From Rhizobium sp. NZLR1 (GTDB taxonomy: Bacteria > Pseudomonadota > Alphaproteobacteria > Rhizobiales > Rhizobiaceae), in contig NZ_CP071634.1 of assembly GCF_017357385.1 (NCBI RefSeq), forward strand, positions 372,001 to 436,000: DNA of 64,000 nucleotides, read 5' to 3'. The position numbers and the translations under genes were made by a program. Numbering within the stretch: position 1 is the stretch's first letter; each line of letters starts with the position of its first letter. The notes under the pieces were generated by a model. The model saw only the letters and a list, made by a program, of their open reading frames with translations. It was not told where the DNA came from and did not search any database. Of this stretch, positions 33,187 to 42,921 are shown one piece after another.

Positions 33187-34121
33187 ACTGGAAGCTCATC
33201 GCGGCTGTCATCGTCGGGCTCATCACCGGCGTTCTGCTCTACTTCTGGACCGAGAGCGTCAAGAACGAGCAGGTAGCCTATGCCTTCATGCGGCTCCAGC
33301 CCGACAGGAAGGTGACGCGAGGTCAAGCGATCACGCCCGACATGCTCGCCGAACCGGTCATGCTGCCGGAAAGCTTCGGGGCGCTCGCCAAGCTCGCGGT
33401 TCCCGCGGCCAGCGCTTACCAGGAATGGCTGAAGGACAGGACGGCCGCCGCCGACATTCCCGCCGGCTCGGTGCTGCTGTTCCAGTATTTCGACGATAAT
33501 GACGGCGGACGCCTGACGACGATGATCGCGCCCGGCAAGCGGGCGCTCACCCTTCCCGTCAATGCGGCCGCAGCCGTCGGCCACTTCGTCGAGCCGGGCA
33601 GCTATGTCGATATCCTCGGCACGGTCGATGAACCGGTCGAACCCGTCGCACCTGCCGCTGCAGCCCAGCCGGGAACCCCCGGCCAGGCGCCTGCCGCGCC
33701 CGGACAAGCCCCGACTGTGGCCGGACAGCCGCAGGCTCCGGCCCAGCCGCAGTCGCCGGCCGAGCAGATGCTGAAGAACTATCTCAACCAATATCCAGGG
33801 GCCGACGAGAATGACGTCAACGCCTACCGCAAACAGGCGCAAGACTATAAACTCGGCATGAGCTCGCGCACCCGCGTCGTCACCCGCACCTTCCTGCAGA
33901 ATGTCAAAGTGCTGGCCGTCGGCGCGGCGACGACGGCGGAAGGTGCCATTACCAAGGCCAACAGCACGTACAATAACGTGACCGTCGAAGTGACACCGTC
34001 GGAAGCCGAAATGCTGATTTTTGCCATGGGCCAGTCGAACGGCAGTCTGAACCTCGTGCTGCGCAATCCCGCCGACAATACCGTCGAGGAACTGCCGAGC
34101 ATCAACTGGACGCGTATGTGA
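33183..34121 (+). CDS. cpaB: Flp pilus assembly protein CpaB/RcpC
   Basis: A 312-residue inner-membrane-anchored periplasmic protein: N-terminal helix LIAAVIVGLITGVLLYF, SAF domain (~35-130, VTRGQAITPDMLAEPV ... GSVLLFQYFDD), then RcpC/CpaB domain interrupted by a Pro/Gln/Ala-rich insertion (~155-195). In Tad systems it works with the secretin CpaC, which is not present in this window. Confidence 0.85.
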   Translation: MNWKLIAAVIVGLITGVLLYFWTESVKNEQVAYAFMRLQPDRKVTRGQAITPDMLAEPVMLPESFGALAKLAVPAASAYQEWLKDRTAAADIPAGSVLLFQYFDDNDGGRLTTMIAPGKRALTLPVNAAAAVGHFVEPGSYVDILGTVDEPVEPVAPAAAAQPGTPGQAPAAPGQAPTVAGQPQAPAQPQSPAEQMLKNYLNQYPGADENDVNAYRKQAQDYKLGMSSRTRVVTRTFLQNVKVLAVGAATTAEGAITKANSTYNNVTVEVTPSEAEMLIFAMGQSNGSLNLVLRNPADNTVEELPSINWTRM

Positions 34122-34141
34122 CCGTCGCGGAGGAGTGAGCC

Positions 34142-36040
34142 ATGCTGTTGAAGATTTCCTATGAGGATGGCAGCGGCCGGGAGGTGATCCCGCTTTCTTC
34201 GAATGAGACCTATTTCGTCGGCGAAAGCAGCACGCTGACGCTGCCGGCCGGCGCCGGGGTCGTGCGGCTGCGCGGCAGCCACGTCTCTTCGCCGCAATTC
34301 GTGCTGCGCAAGTCCGGTCAGGGCTGGTCGGTGCAGCATCACGGCCGCAATCCGACGCGTGTCGACGACCAGCCGCTTCGGGCCGGCACGCCGGTTGCGA
34401 TCTCGGCCGGCATGTCGATCTGGGTGCCGAACGTCACGATCGAACTCGTCGAGCCGACCGCGGCCGCCGAAGTCGTGACGCAGTTTCCGGACCAGGAGCG
34501 GGTGCTGGCGCTGCAGATGGAAGTCCATGAGCGATTGCTAAAAGACACGCAATATGACCGGCTGGTGAAATCCTCCGATTTCGGCCGCGAGGACACGCGA
34601 AACCGCATCCGCGAACGGCTCGACATGTTCATCAAGGAGGCGCTCGACAGTGCGCCGCAGGATCTGGTCATTCTCGTCATCAAGAACGCCGTCTATCGGT
34701 GGCTGGCAAAACGCATTGCCCGCACCGGGCGGCGCGATGCTTCGTCGAATGCCGCAAGCCTATCGCGCGAGGAGCAGGACAATCGCCGGCTGTTCGACGT
34801 CGGCAAGGCGCTGATCTCGGCGCTGCAGCTGAAGCTGAATTTCGAATCCACCCGCGCCGACTTCGCCCAGCTCGACACGCGGTTCAGCGCCGCCTTCCAG
34901 TCCCGCCAGGCCCTCTTCAACGCCGGCGACCGCTACGAGATCGCCCATATGCATCTGCGCTCCAATATCGAGGAGCTGATGTACCGCTGGGGGACGATCT
35001 CGGAGCTGATGGATCTCGACGTCATCTCGGAAATCATGGTGACGCGTTATGACGAGATCTATGTCGAAAAATTCGGCCTGCTGGAACGGTATCCCTTCGC
35101 CTTTGCCAATGAGCGGCAGTTGATGAAGGTGATCGAGCGCATCGCCGTCGATTCCAACCGCTCGATCAACGAGAGCGAGGCGATGGCCGACTTCCGCATG
35201 CCGGATGGATCGCGCGTCAACGCCGTGATCCCGCCGCTGGCGGTCAAGGGCGCCTGCCTGACCATCCGCAAGTTCGGCGGCAAGTCGCGTCTCGATATCA
35301 GCAAGCTGGTTACCGCCGGCGCGCTCAGCGAGCCGATGCGCGCCTTTCTTGAGGCGGCCGTCCGCTCGCGCAAGAACATCGTCGTCTCCGGCGGCACCGG
35401 CTCCGGCAAGACGACGCTGTTGAACAGCCTGTCGCAGTTCATCCCGATCGGCGAACGCGTCGTTGCCGTCGAGGACACGTCGGAACTGCAGCTCGACGGC
35501 ATCCATGTGGTCTATCTGCAATCGCGGCCGAAGACGGCGGAATCCGAAACCAGCGTTACCATCCGCGACCTGGTGCGCAACGCGCTGCGCATGCGCCCCG
35601 ACCGCATCATCGTCGGCGAGTGCCGGGGTGCCGAGGCGATCGACATGCTGCAGGCGATGAACACCGGCCATGCCGGCTCGATGACGACGGCGCATGCCAA
35701 TACGCCGCAGGACATGATGACCCGGCTTGAGGTGATGGTGCTGCAGGGTCAGAGCTCGCTGCCGGTCATGGCGATCCGCCAGCAGATCGTCGCCGCCGTC
35801 GAACTCGTCGTCCAGCTCAACCGTCTGGCGAATGGCCGGCGTGCGGTGACCGAGATTTCCGAGGTGATCGGCATCGATCCGGATACCGGTCTGGTCATCG
35901 TCGAGCCGATCTTCCATCTGGTCGGCCGCGCCGGCGGCCAGGCGGTGCATGCCTTTACAGGCTACCTGCCGAGCTTCGTCGCCGAACTCGTCGAGTTCGG
36001 GGAAGACGGCGAAATCGAAAAACTCGATATGTTCGTTTAG
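34142..36040 (+). CDS. FHA-CpaF fusion secretion ATPase
   Basis: A 632-residue protein joining an N-terminal FHA-like domain (~1-110, TYFVGESSTLTLPAGAGVVRLRGSHVSSPQFVLRK split at position 30) to a full CpaF/TadA ATPase (~200-632) with GGTGSGKTT, VVAVEDTSELQLDG, RPDRIIVGECRGAEAIDM and HAGSMTTAHANTP. FHA domains read phosphothreonine, so activity could respond to phosphorylation. In the same operon as TadB and TadC, its likely membrane partners. Confidence 0.88.
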   Translation: MLLKISYEDGSGREVIPLSSNETYFVGESSTLTLPAGAGVVRLRGSHVSSPQFVLRKSGQGWSVQHHGRNPTRVDDQPLRAGTPVAISAGMSIWVPNVTIELVEPTAAAEVVTQFPDQERVLALQMEVHERLLKDTQYDRLVKSSDFGREDTRNRIRERLDMFIKEALDSAPQDLVILVIKNAVYRWLAKRIARTGRRDASSNAASLSREEQDNRRLFDVGKALISALQLKLNFESTRADFAQLDTRFSAAFQSRQALFNAGDRYEIAHMHLRSNIEELMYRWGTISELMDLDVISEIMVTRYDEIYVEKFGLLERYPFAFANERQLMKVIERIAVDSNRSINESEAMADFRMPDGSRVNAVIPPLAVKGACLTIRKFGGKSRLDISKLVTAGALSEPMRAFLEAAVRSRKNIVVSGGTGSGKTTLLNSLSQFIPIGERVVAVEDTSELQLDGIHVVYLQSRPKTAESETSVTIRDLVRNALRMRPDRIIVGECRGAEAIDMLQAMNTGHAGSMTTAHANTPQDMMTRLEVMVLQGQSSLPVMAIRQQIVAAVELVVQLNRLANGRRAVTEISEVIGIDPDTGLVIVEPIFHLVGRAGGQAVHAFTGYLPSFVAELVEFGEDGEIEKLDMFV

Positions 36041-36159
36041 AGCGGTTCAGGTTTTGCGGAAGCGCAGAACCGCTCTAAGCTTTTGTTTTTACGCAATTCC
36101 CGGCAAAAGGGCTTTGCGGTTTGCCTGGGAAAACCGCTTCGCACTTTTCCTGGAATTGC
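36039..36159. repeat. Palindromic repeat inside the Tad-type operon
   Basis: A perfect 10-bp inverted pair AGAGCGGTTC (36039-36048) / GAACCGCTCT (36067-36076) is followed by ACGCAATTCC ... TGGAATTGC arms (36091-36100 and 36151-36159). It starts in the stop codon of the FHA-ATPase gene. Related modules in other arrangement occur at 38827-38894. Typical rhizobial intergenic element; it may attenuate downstream expression. Confidence 0.7.
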
Positions 36160-36174
36160 TCTGAGGGGGAAGCA

Positions 36175-37038
36175 ATGTATATCAGCATTCTGCAGATTTT
36201 TACGGTCGCCCTTGGCGCGGTGACGGCGGGGCTGCTCGTCTGGGGCGCGCCGGTGCACTGGCCGGCGCCGCTGCTGCGCGCCACCGAACGTGATATTGCG
36301 CTGGCCAGCGAGGCAGCACAGGTCTTTGGGCGTGATGCCGTTCCGCCGTATACGATGATCCTTGCCTACGCCATCACGGCGATCGTCGTCTTCATCGTCG
36401 TCTCGCTGATCTTCGGGCCGATCTTCGGCATCGTCGTTGCCATCCCGGTCGCCTTGTTCCTGCCTAAGGCGGTGATCCGCCACTTCCTGCACCGGCGCTG
36501 GCTGCAGATCGAATCGCAGCTTCCCTATGCCGTCGACCAGATCGTCTCGGCGGTGCGCACCGGCAAGCCGCTCGCCGTGGCCGTCAATGCGGTGGCCGAT
36601 ACCGGCCAGATGCCGGGCTCGCGCGAATTCGAGCGCATCGCCCGCGAACAGAAGCTCGGCATCGGCCTGGTCGAGGCGCTCGACCGCCACGCCCGCACCG
36701 TGCCGAGCCTGCACTTCAAGATGGTCGATGCGGCCCTCGGTCTGTTTGCCCGCCAAGGCGGCGATATTTCCGAGCCGCTGACCGAAATGTCGAAATCCTT
36801 CAAGGAAATCTGGAAGCTCGATCAGAAGATCACCACCTCGTCGTCGCAGGCGCGCATGAATTTCCGCGTCGTCAACGGCGGCGCGCTGTTCATGATCCTG
36901 ATGATCTTCTTCGGGCAGCCTGAATTGATCGACAAGGTGTTCGGCAACGCCATCGGCATCGTCATCGCGATCGTCGGCGCCATTCTCTATGCCACCGGCT
37001 TCTTCTGGATGCGCTCGATGATGAAGGTGTCGGTCTGA
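36175..37038 (+). CDS. tadB: TadB-type inner-membrane platform protein
   Basis: A 287-residue type II secretion F-domain protein with membrane segments near residues 5-22, ~65-100 and at the C-terminus (VIAIVGAILYATGFFWM). The F domain contains QIVSAVRTGKPLAVAVNAV and RQGGDISEPLTEMSKS. It partners TadC in the platform driven by CpaF. ATG at 36175 has GAGGGGGAAG upstream and removes a spurious extension through the repeat. Confidence 0.86.
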   Translation: MYISILQIFTVALGAVTAGLLVWGAPVHWPAPLLRATERDIALASEAAQVFGRDAVPPYTMILAYAITAIVVFIVVSLIFGPIFGIVVAIPVALFLPKAVIRHFLHRRWLQIESQLPYAVDQIVSAVRTGKPLAVAVNAVADTGQMPGSREFERIAREQKLGIGLVEALDRHARTVPSLHFKMVDAALGLFARQGGDISEPLTEMSKSFKEIWKLDQKITTSSSQARMNFRVVNGGALFMILMIFFGQPELIDKVFGNAIGIVIAIVGAILYATGFFWMRSMMKVSV

Positions 37039-37940
37039 TGTCTCAAATTCCTCTCGCCCCGATTGCGGTGGTTTTTGCCGGCATTACCGCGGCCCTCTTC
37101 GTCTGGTGGATCGGCGATCTGCTCGGCAGCATCCAGGTGGTGCGCCGATCCCGCGGCGGCGATGGCCCGCCGCCGAATATCGTCGACAGCATCGGCATGC
37201 GCACGCCGGTCGAATTCGTGCTGCTGCACTTCGAGCCGCTGCTGGAAGATTACGGCGTCCAGCTCGAGCAGAAGCTGATCTATGGCGGCCGGCCGTTCGG
37301 CGGCGTCACCGGGCGGGAATATATCGCGCTTCTCGTTGTCCTCAGCCTCTTCGGCTTCGTCCTGCTCGGCGTGCTGTTCGGCATTGCCAGCGGCAGCATC
37401 ATCGGCGGCCTGGTCGCCGGTCTGATCCTCGGGCTGATCCCCGCCATCTATTTCTGGGTGGTCGCCGACGACAAGATGCAGGATCGCAAGGAACGCATTT
37501 CGCGCGAATTTCCCTATTTCCTCGATCTCGTCGTCATGACGCAGCAGGCGCAGGCGACCCTGCCGGAAAGCCTGCGGCTTTATGCCGAGGCGGCACCCGG
37601 CACGGTGATGAGCGAAGAGATCGATCAGACGCTGAAGGACGTGGCGCTCGGCACCGGCATGGTCGAGGCGCTGCAGCGCCTGGAGCGGCGCATGACTGCC
37701 GAGGAGGTCATCCGGGTCATCCGTGCGGTGATCCAGGGCGAGGTCGAGGGCAGCAACCGCGTCGAGCTTCTGCGCGAACATGCGCGCGACCTGCGCTTCC
37801 GCCGCTGGGAAAAGGCCGACAGGGCCAGTGAAAAGCTGAAAGCCAAGATCGTCATGCCGGCGATGATGATCGTCGTGTCGATCCTGCTTCTGGTGCTGGC
37901 GCCGGCAATTGTCGAGATGATGTCGAGTGGGATGTTCTGA
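37038..37940 (+). CDS. tadC: TadC-type inner-membrane platform protein
   Basis: A 300-residue F-domain protein with hydrophobic helices at ~5-25, ~95-140 and ~275-295, and the central motif REFPYFLDLVVMTQQAQATL. It starts at the last base of the tadB stop codon, so translation is coupled. Forms the platform with TadB. Confidence 0.87.
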   Translation: MSQIPLAPIAVVFAGITAALFVWWIGDLLGSIQVVRRSRGGDGPPPNIVDSIGMRTPVEFVLLHFEPLLEDYGVQLEQKLIYGGRPFGGVTGREYIALLVVLSLFGFVLLGVLFGIASGSIIGGLVAGLILGLIPAIYFWVVADDKMQDRKERISREFPYFLDLVVMTQQAQATLPESLRLYAEAAPGTVMSEEIDQTLKDVALGTGMVEALQRLERRMTAEEVIRVIRAVIQGEVEGSNRVELLREHARDLRFRRWEKADRASEKLKAKIVMPAMMIVVSILLLVLAPAIVEMMSSGMF

Positions 37941-37942
37941 TC

Positions 37943-38818
37943 ATGGCCTTTTCCTTCTTTCGCGGAAACAAACCCAGCCTTCTGCAGACCGGACCCGGCG
38001 GCCAGAGCCGCAGCCATGTGCTCGACCGGCCTGAGATGTCGATCGGCCGGGCTTCGAATGCCGATATCGTCGTCGACGATCCGTTTCTGGCGCCGATCCA
38101 TGCGCGCATCGAAAAACAGAACGACGGCGGCTTCATCATTCGCCGCATGGGGCTGAACCCGATTATGCTGCGCGGCGAAGCCCTCTTGCAGACTGCCTCG
38201 CTGAAGACAGGCGACAGCTTCCGCCTCGGCAAGGATGTCGAATTCCAGTTTCTGGAGAAGGCGCCGGCCAAGGAGGCGCCGAAGAAGGAGGCATCCAAGA
38301 CTGGTGACGACAAGCCGAAGAAGCCGCTGCTCAAGCAGCCGGCTTTCCTCGCCGGCATGGGTGTCGTCTATCTCGCCATCGTCGGCATCATCGGCTACGT
38401 GATCTTGTCCGATAGCGGCAGCACCGAGGGCGGACCGACCGCCGAGCGTATCAACGCCGAGGCCGCCCGCATCCCGACCTGCATCAAGAACGCCCGGCGC
38501 ATGCGCCAGGTCTCCGAACCAAGCTTCAACGGCGCCGTCGGCGGCCGTGTCGGCCGCGATGGCGATGCAACCTATGCTGCCCTTTCGCTGGCGGCCGAAC
38601 CGTCGGACGACGCGGCGCTGGCAAAGGCCGCCGAGCCGATCGTCGAGGCCTACAAACGCACCGCAATTGCCGCCCTTGCCTCGGAAACCCGCGGCAACAA
38701 AACGCTGGCGCTGAGCCTCTACCAGCAGACCTATGATCTCGTGCCCGACATTAACTGCTCGGCGGCGCGTTTTGCGCTGCAGCGGCGAGCGGCCGTGAAG
38801 CCGCCTGCCAAGCGTTGA
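37943..38818 (+). CDS. FHA-domain membrane protein at the end of the Tad-type operon
   Basis: A 291-residue protein: FHA domain (~25-105) with the core SIGRASNADIVVDDPFLAPIHARIE (cut at the conserved GRxSNADI and H), a Lys/Glu linker, one membrane helix (~135-155) and a ~130-residue outer part with two or more cysteines and no recognised domain. It would place a phosphothreonine-binding domain next to the ATPase that also has one, suggesting kinase control of the machine. Confidence 0.78.
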   Translation: MAFSFFRGNKPSLLQTGPGGQSRSHVLDRPEMSIGRASNADIVVDDPFLAPIHARIEKQNDGGFIIRRMGLNPIMLRGEALLQTASLKTGDSFRLGKDVEFQFLEKAPAKEAPKKEASKTGDDKPKKPLLKQPAFLAGMGVVYLAIVGIIGYVILSDSGSTEGGPTAERINAEAARIPTCIKNARRMRQVSEPSFNGAVGGRVGRDGDATYAALSLAAEPSDDAALAKAAEPIVEAYKRTAIAALASETRGNKTLALSLYQQTYDLVPDINCSAARFALQRRAAVKPPAKR

Positions 38819-38826
38819 TCGCAGGT

Positions 38827-38894
38827 CCGGAATTGCGTGAAAACAAAGAGATAGAACGCGAAACCGCTACGCATTTTTGCTGGAATTGCTCTTT
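38827..38894. repeat. Rearranged copy of the intergenic repeat
   Basis: GGAATTGCGTGAAAACAAAGAG and GAAACCGCTACGCATTTTTGC...GGAATTGCTCT (parts) match modules at 36080-36160 but with the first module inverted. It fills the gap between the Tad-type operon and the convergent oxidoreductase gene. Confidence 0.6.
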
Positions 38895-38920
38895 GTTCGG
38901 GACGTTGGACGTAAGAGAGT

Positions 38921-39790
38921 TCAGGCTGACGCGACGAGGTCGGAAGCGAAGGCGCGATAGCTATGGAGCGGGCGTCCCAGCAGTTGAGTGAGACGCTCGA
39001 CATCGCCCGCTTCCGGCACCATGCCGTCGCTGACATAGCGTTCGGCCATCAGCCTCATCTCGTAGGCCATCCATTTCGGCATGAAGGTGGCGAGATTCTG
39101 CTCGAACGCCGTGGGGTCGTCGCCGCCATAGATGACCGGGCGACCCAGGACCTCCGACCAGATGGCGGCGAGGTCCGAGCCGGTCAGCGTATTCGGGCCA
39201 ACCAGGTTGATGGTCTCGACCGGCAGCTTGCCGGGTGCTCGATCCCGCCGGATCAGCTCGATCGCCGCGACCTCGGCGATGTCTCGGGTGTCGACCATGG
39301 CCACCCCCTTGCTGCCAATCGGCATCGGATAGACGCCATGATTGAAGATGACGTCTTTGATCATGAGCTCATTGTCGATGAAGTAGGCCGGACGCAAGAT
39401 AGTGGCGCTAAAACCCATCGCTTCGATCATCCGTTCGGCACCCGACTTCACCGCGAAGTGGGGCACGTTCACGAACCGCTCGCTATGGATGACGGACAGG
39501 TAGACGACACGCTCGACGCCTGACTCGCGCGCAATGTTGAGAGCGATGAGCGCTTGCGTAAATTCGTCGCCCGCCACCGCGTTCAGAAGGAAGAGGGTTC
39601 TGATGCCGTCGAAGGCGGCGCGCAATGCGTCGATGTCGAGCATGTCGCCCTGCACGACCTCCACGTCGGCCGGGAGGTTGGCCTTTGAGGGATCGCGGAC
39701 GAGAACGCGAACCGAGGCTTTGCGCTTGAGAAGTTGGCTGACAACCTGGCGGCCCACGCGGCCGGTTGCGCCTGTAACAAGGATAGTCAT
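38921..39790 (-). CDS. NmrA-like NAD(P)-binding protein
   Basis: A 289-residue atypical short-chain dehydrogenase of the NmrA/YtfG (quinone-reductase-like) group with the N-terminal TGATGRVGRQVV dinucleotide site and no clear SDR Tyr-Lys pair. Such proteins act as redox sensors or quinone reductases; this one's substrate is unknown. Divergent from a LysR gene (94-bp gap), a classic regulator-target arrangement. Confidence 0.8.
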   Translation of the reverse strand: MTILVTGATGRVGRQVVSQLLKRKASVRVLVRDPSKANLPADVEVVQGDMLDIDALRAAFDGIRTLFLLNAVAGDEFTQALIALNIARESGVERVVYLSVIHSERFVNVPHFAVKSGAERMIEAMGFSATILRPAYFIDNELMIKDVIFNHGVYPMPIGSKGVAMVDTRDIAEVAAIELIRRDRAPGKLPVETINLVGPNTLTGSDLAAIWSEVLGRPVIYGGDDPTAFEQNLATFMPKWMAYEMRLMAERYVSDGMVPEAGDVERLTQLLGRPLHSYRAFASDLVASA

Positions 39791-39884
39791 GTGATTTCTC
39801 CGGGGTAGTCATTGTTGACAACCCGAATATGGATGGCTCACAGATGATCCAATAGACGCTGAATCTGGACGCCGCGTCTCATGG

Positions 39885-40787
39885 ATGGAACAGATGGATT
39901 TGCTTGCCCTCGCCGATTTCGTCACCGTCGCCCGCCACGGCGGCTTCGGCCGCGCCGCACGCGCTGCCGGCCGTCCCAAAGCCACGCTCTCGCGCCGGGT
40001 AGCGGAACTCGAAGCCAGCCTCGGGCTCCGGCTATTCGAGCGCGGTGCGCGTATGCTCAAGCTGACGGAGGAGGGGCGAGCGCTTCATGAGAGGGCTGGC
40101 GCGCTGCTGACGGAACTCGACGAAACGGCCGCAGCCATCGCATTCGGCGGCAACAGCCCGCGGGGCAGGTTGCGGATCAGTGCACCATTGCTGTTTTCCC
40201 AGACGGCGATGGGCAAACTGGCCGCGGGATTCGCCCTTAGATATCCGGAGGTCCGCCTGGAGATCACGACAGAGGACCGTGCCGTCGACATGGTGGAGGA
40301 AGGATACGACGTGGTGATCCGTGTCAATCCAGACCCGGATGAGAGCCTTGTCGGACGGGTTTTCCTGCGTGATGGACTGGTGATTGTAGCAAGCCCGAGC
40401 GTTCCGCACCCGGCGAAGGGGGCAGTGGTGCCCGTGGTCGTCCGCGGCTCGCTGGATCAAGGCGGGTCCTGGACGATGATGACGCCGACCGGGCAATCCA
40501 AGATTGTCGTTGATCCAGTTCTTTGCCTATCTTCGCTGACCATGGTCCGAGATGCCGTCCGGATGGGCATCGGCGCGGCGCGTCTTCCTGTATCCCTGGT
40601 CAGCCGTGATCTTGCTGCCGGCACACTGGTCCGTTGGGGAGATGTCGATGGGCCTGAAACGCGGCTCTGGGCTCTCTATCCATCGCGACGGCTACTCAGC
40701 GCGCGTGTGTCCGCCTTCCTCGACTATTTGAAAGTGGCCTTTCCCATGGGTACGGCGGAAGAGCTGGCAGCCTATGTCGAGGGATAG
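39885..40787 (+). CDS. LysR-family regulator, divergent from the NmrA-like gene
   Basis: A 300-residue regulator with an N-terminal winged helix (~6-64, ARHGGFGRAARAAGRPKATLSRRVAELEA in parts) and a substrate-binding-like effector domain (~95-295). Likely controls the divergent oxidoreductase. The start may also be three codons downstream (MDLLALADF). Confidence 0.86.
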   Translation: MEQMDLLALADFVTVARHGGFGRAARAAGRPKATLSRRVAELEASLGLRLFERGARMLKLTEEGRALHERAGALLTELDETAAAIAFGGNSPRGRLRISAPLLFSQTAMGKLAAGFALRYPEVRLEITTEDRAVDMVEEGYDVVIRVNPDPDESLVGRVFLRDGLVIVASPSVPHPAKGAVVPVVVRGSLDQGGSWTMMTPTGQSKIVVDPVLCLSSLTMVRDAVRMGIGAARLPVSLVSRDLAAGTLVRWGDVDGPETRLWALYPSRRLLSARVSAFLDYLKVAFPMGTAEELAAYVEG

Positions 40788-40975
40788 GTTCTGATCTCTC
40801 GAAGCGACCGAGTGCATGAAAAGGTTAGCTCTCTCTTGTGTGTGAGCAACATCATGACCATCGACCGCCCGAACGAGACATCGCACCCTTCGCGTCTCGT
40901 TGAAGGGGATGACGAGCCGATAGACGACGCGCTTTCGCAACGCCTCGGTCAGGATTGTCGTCATCCCCGCTCGGA

Positions 40976-41629
40976 TCAGCCTGCAGCGTTCGGCACCGGC
41001 GTGTTGAGCAGTTGCTGTTCCCACAGGAATGCGATCCCGCTACCGCCGGCATGCTGGGTAATCACCTCGGTCAAGGCGGCGGCCTGGTCGGTCCGGGCCC
41101 AGTCGCGCTGCCATTCGGACGCCAGTGCCATCCACGTCATCATGTTTGCGCCAGCCGCGATCATGCGCTGGATGGCGACCTCATGGGCTTCGACCGATAC
41201 AGCGCCGGACGCGTCGGTGATGACAGTCACATCCCAGCCTTCGCCGAGGGCCTGGATCGTCGGCATCGCGACGCAGACCTCGGTCCACAGACCGGCAATG
41301 ATCAGCTGCTTGCGGCCGGTCGCCTTGACCGCGTCCACCACTTTGCGATCCTCCCAGGTATTGATGAACGTCCGGTCGATCACCTCCTGACCAGGAAACA
41401 CATCCGTGATCTGGGGGAAGAGGAGACCGCCTCGCGCGGCGATCACCGTGGTCAGGATTGTCGGAACACCGAAGGCCTTGGCGGCCTTCGCCAGCCCCGT
41501 CGTATTGTTGATCACCATCTGCGGCTCGTGGCTGTTCACATTCGCGAGCTGGTAAGGCTGGTGATCGATCAGAACGAGGACCGAATCCTCGGGACGAAGA
41601 AGCGAAGCAAGGCCATTGCGAAAAGTCAT
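40976..41629 (-). CDS. Isochorismatase-family cysteine hydrolase (YcaC-like)
   Basis: A 217-residue hydrolase with the family Asp in VLVLIDHQPYQL and the nucleophile Cys in AGLWTEVCVAMP. Substrate unknown; relatives include YcaC and amidases of the nicotinamidase superfamily. ATG at 41629 gives MTFRNGLASLL; the ORF continues upstream without a better start. Divergent from a LysR gene. Confidence 0.83.
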   Translation of the reverse strand: MTFRNGLASLLRPEDSVLVLIDHQPYQLANVNSHEPQMVINNTTGLAKAAKAFGVPTILTTVIAARGGLLFPQITDVFPGQEVIDRTFINTWEDRKVVDAVKATGRKQLIIAGLWTEVCVAMPTIQALGEGWDVTVITDASGAVSVEAHEVAIQRMIAAGANMMTWMALASEWQRDWARTDQAAALTEVITQHAGGSGIAFLWEQQLLNTPVPNAAG

Positions 41630-41769
41630 GAATACATCCTCTGCTGCCGTTGTGTGGGAGGTTGGTATGCCGGGTGACACGCGCCAGCAGCGGCGCTGCC
41701 TCCGAAACGGACACTGTCATTCCCATTTGCGATACGGTAGTGCTCACTCGTGCCAAGCTGTGTTGCGAA

Positions 41770-42678
41770 ATGGGGAACGCCGAAGTGGATATTGAAGAGC
41801 TCAGGACATTCGTGGAAGTTGCGGATGCGGGTGGCGTTACATCAGCCGCGCGCCGGCTCGGCATCTCCAAGTCAATCGTCAGCCGGCGGCTCGTCCGGCT
41901 TGAAGCGGATCTCGGCGTCCAGCTTCTTGCACGAACCACCCGCGGCGCGGCGCTCACCGAGGCCGGGATCACGTTTCGGGACTATGCGGCCAGGGTCTGC
42001 GCCGAGATCGACGCGGCCAGGGAGACGATCCTGCCCGCCGGTGACCTTTGCGGCCGCCTGAGAGTTGCACTGCCGCTTTCCTTCGGCCCGACCCACTTCG
42101 CGCCCGTGCTCGCGGACATGGCGCGACGCCACCCCCAGCTTCACATCGACACCTCCTACAGCGATCGCTTCGTCGATCTCATTGCAGAGGGTTTCGATTG
42201 TGCGATCCGGGTTGGTTTCCTTCCGGACTCCAACCTGATCGCAAAGCGCGTCGGACCGATTTATGGCAAGCTCGTCGCGAGCCCGGACTATATCAAAGGC
42301 AATGGTTCACCTGCGAGGCCGGAGGACCTCGCCGCCCATCAGGCCCTCATGCAGGGAACGGAAACCTGGCAATTCATGGATGGCGACAGGATCGTCACGG
42401 TTCATCCGCGGGGGCGATTCAAGGCGGACAACGCCACGGCACTTGCCGCCGCCGCATTGGCAGGGCTCGGCATCGCCTGGATCCCCGACGGCATCACCCA
42501 TCAATACGTGGCCTCCGGCGCGCTGGTTCCGGTCATGACACGCTATCCTCCGCCTCCGGCAGGCATCTACGTCATCCGCCCGCCGGGCCAGCATCCCGCC
42601 CGCAAGGTACGGGTCCTCTCCGAAATGCTGATCGAGTGTTTCGAACAGGCCCCGCAGCCAGCGGGCTTCGATCGCTAA
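41770..42678 (+). CDS. LysR-family regulator, divergent from the isochorismatase-like gene
   Basis: A 302-residue regulator: winged helix at ~8-66 (GGVTSAARRLGISKSIVSRRL) and effector domain with the IAEGFDCAIRVG segment common to the CrgA/DmlR subgroup. ATG at 41770 (MGNAEVDIEEL) is chosen; the 40-residue upstream extension is atypical. Probable regulator of the divergent hydrolase. Confidence 0.85.
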   Translation: MGNAEVDIEELRTFVEVADAGGVTSAARRLGISKSIVSRRLVRLEADLGVQLLARTTRGAALTEAGITFRDYAARVCAEIDAARETILPAGDLCGRLRVALPLSFGPTHFAPVLADMARRHPQLHIDTSYSDRFVDLIAEGFDCAIRVGFLPDSNLIAKRVGPIYGKLVASPDYIKGNGSPARPEDLAAHQALMQGTETWQFMDGDRIVTVHPRGRFKADNATALAAAALAGLGIAWIPDGITHQYVASGALVPVMTRYPPPPAGIYVIRPPGQHPARKVRVLSEMLIECFEQAPQPAGFDR

Positions 42679-42921
42679 CCCCCGAAGGGCGCGGAGGCCG
42701 GGCACGGTCTCATCCGATGTCAGGGCTTGGCGAGGTTCGCCAGCGCCTCGGGCGAGTATGCGCGCAGCGATCCCTCAATGACCGCTTGTGTGACGGGTTT
42801 CGGATGCTGCCGGCCCGAAGCAGACCTGACGCGTGCCAAAGGGACGCTCCTCAGAATGCGTGGAATTTCTGGCATCCGCCCGCCGACCCTGCCATAAATT
42901 GATTTCATCGAGGGAGGCACC

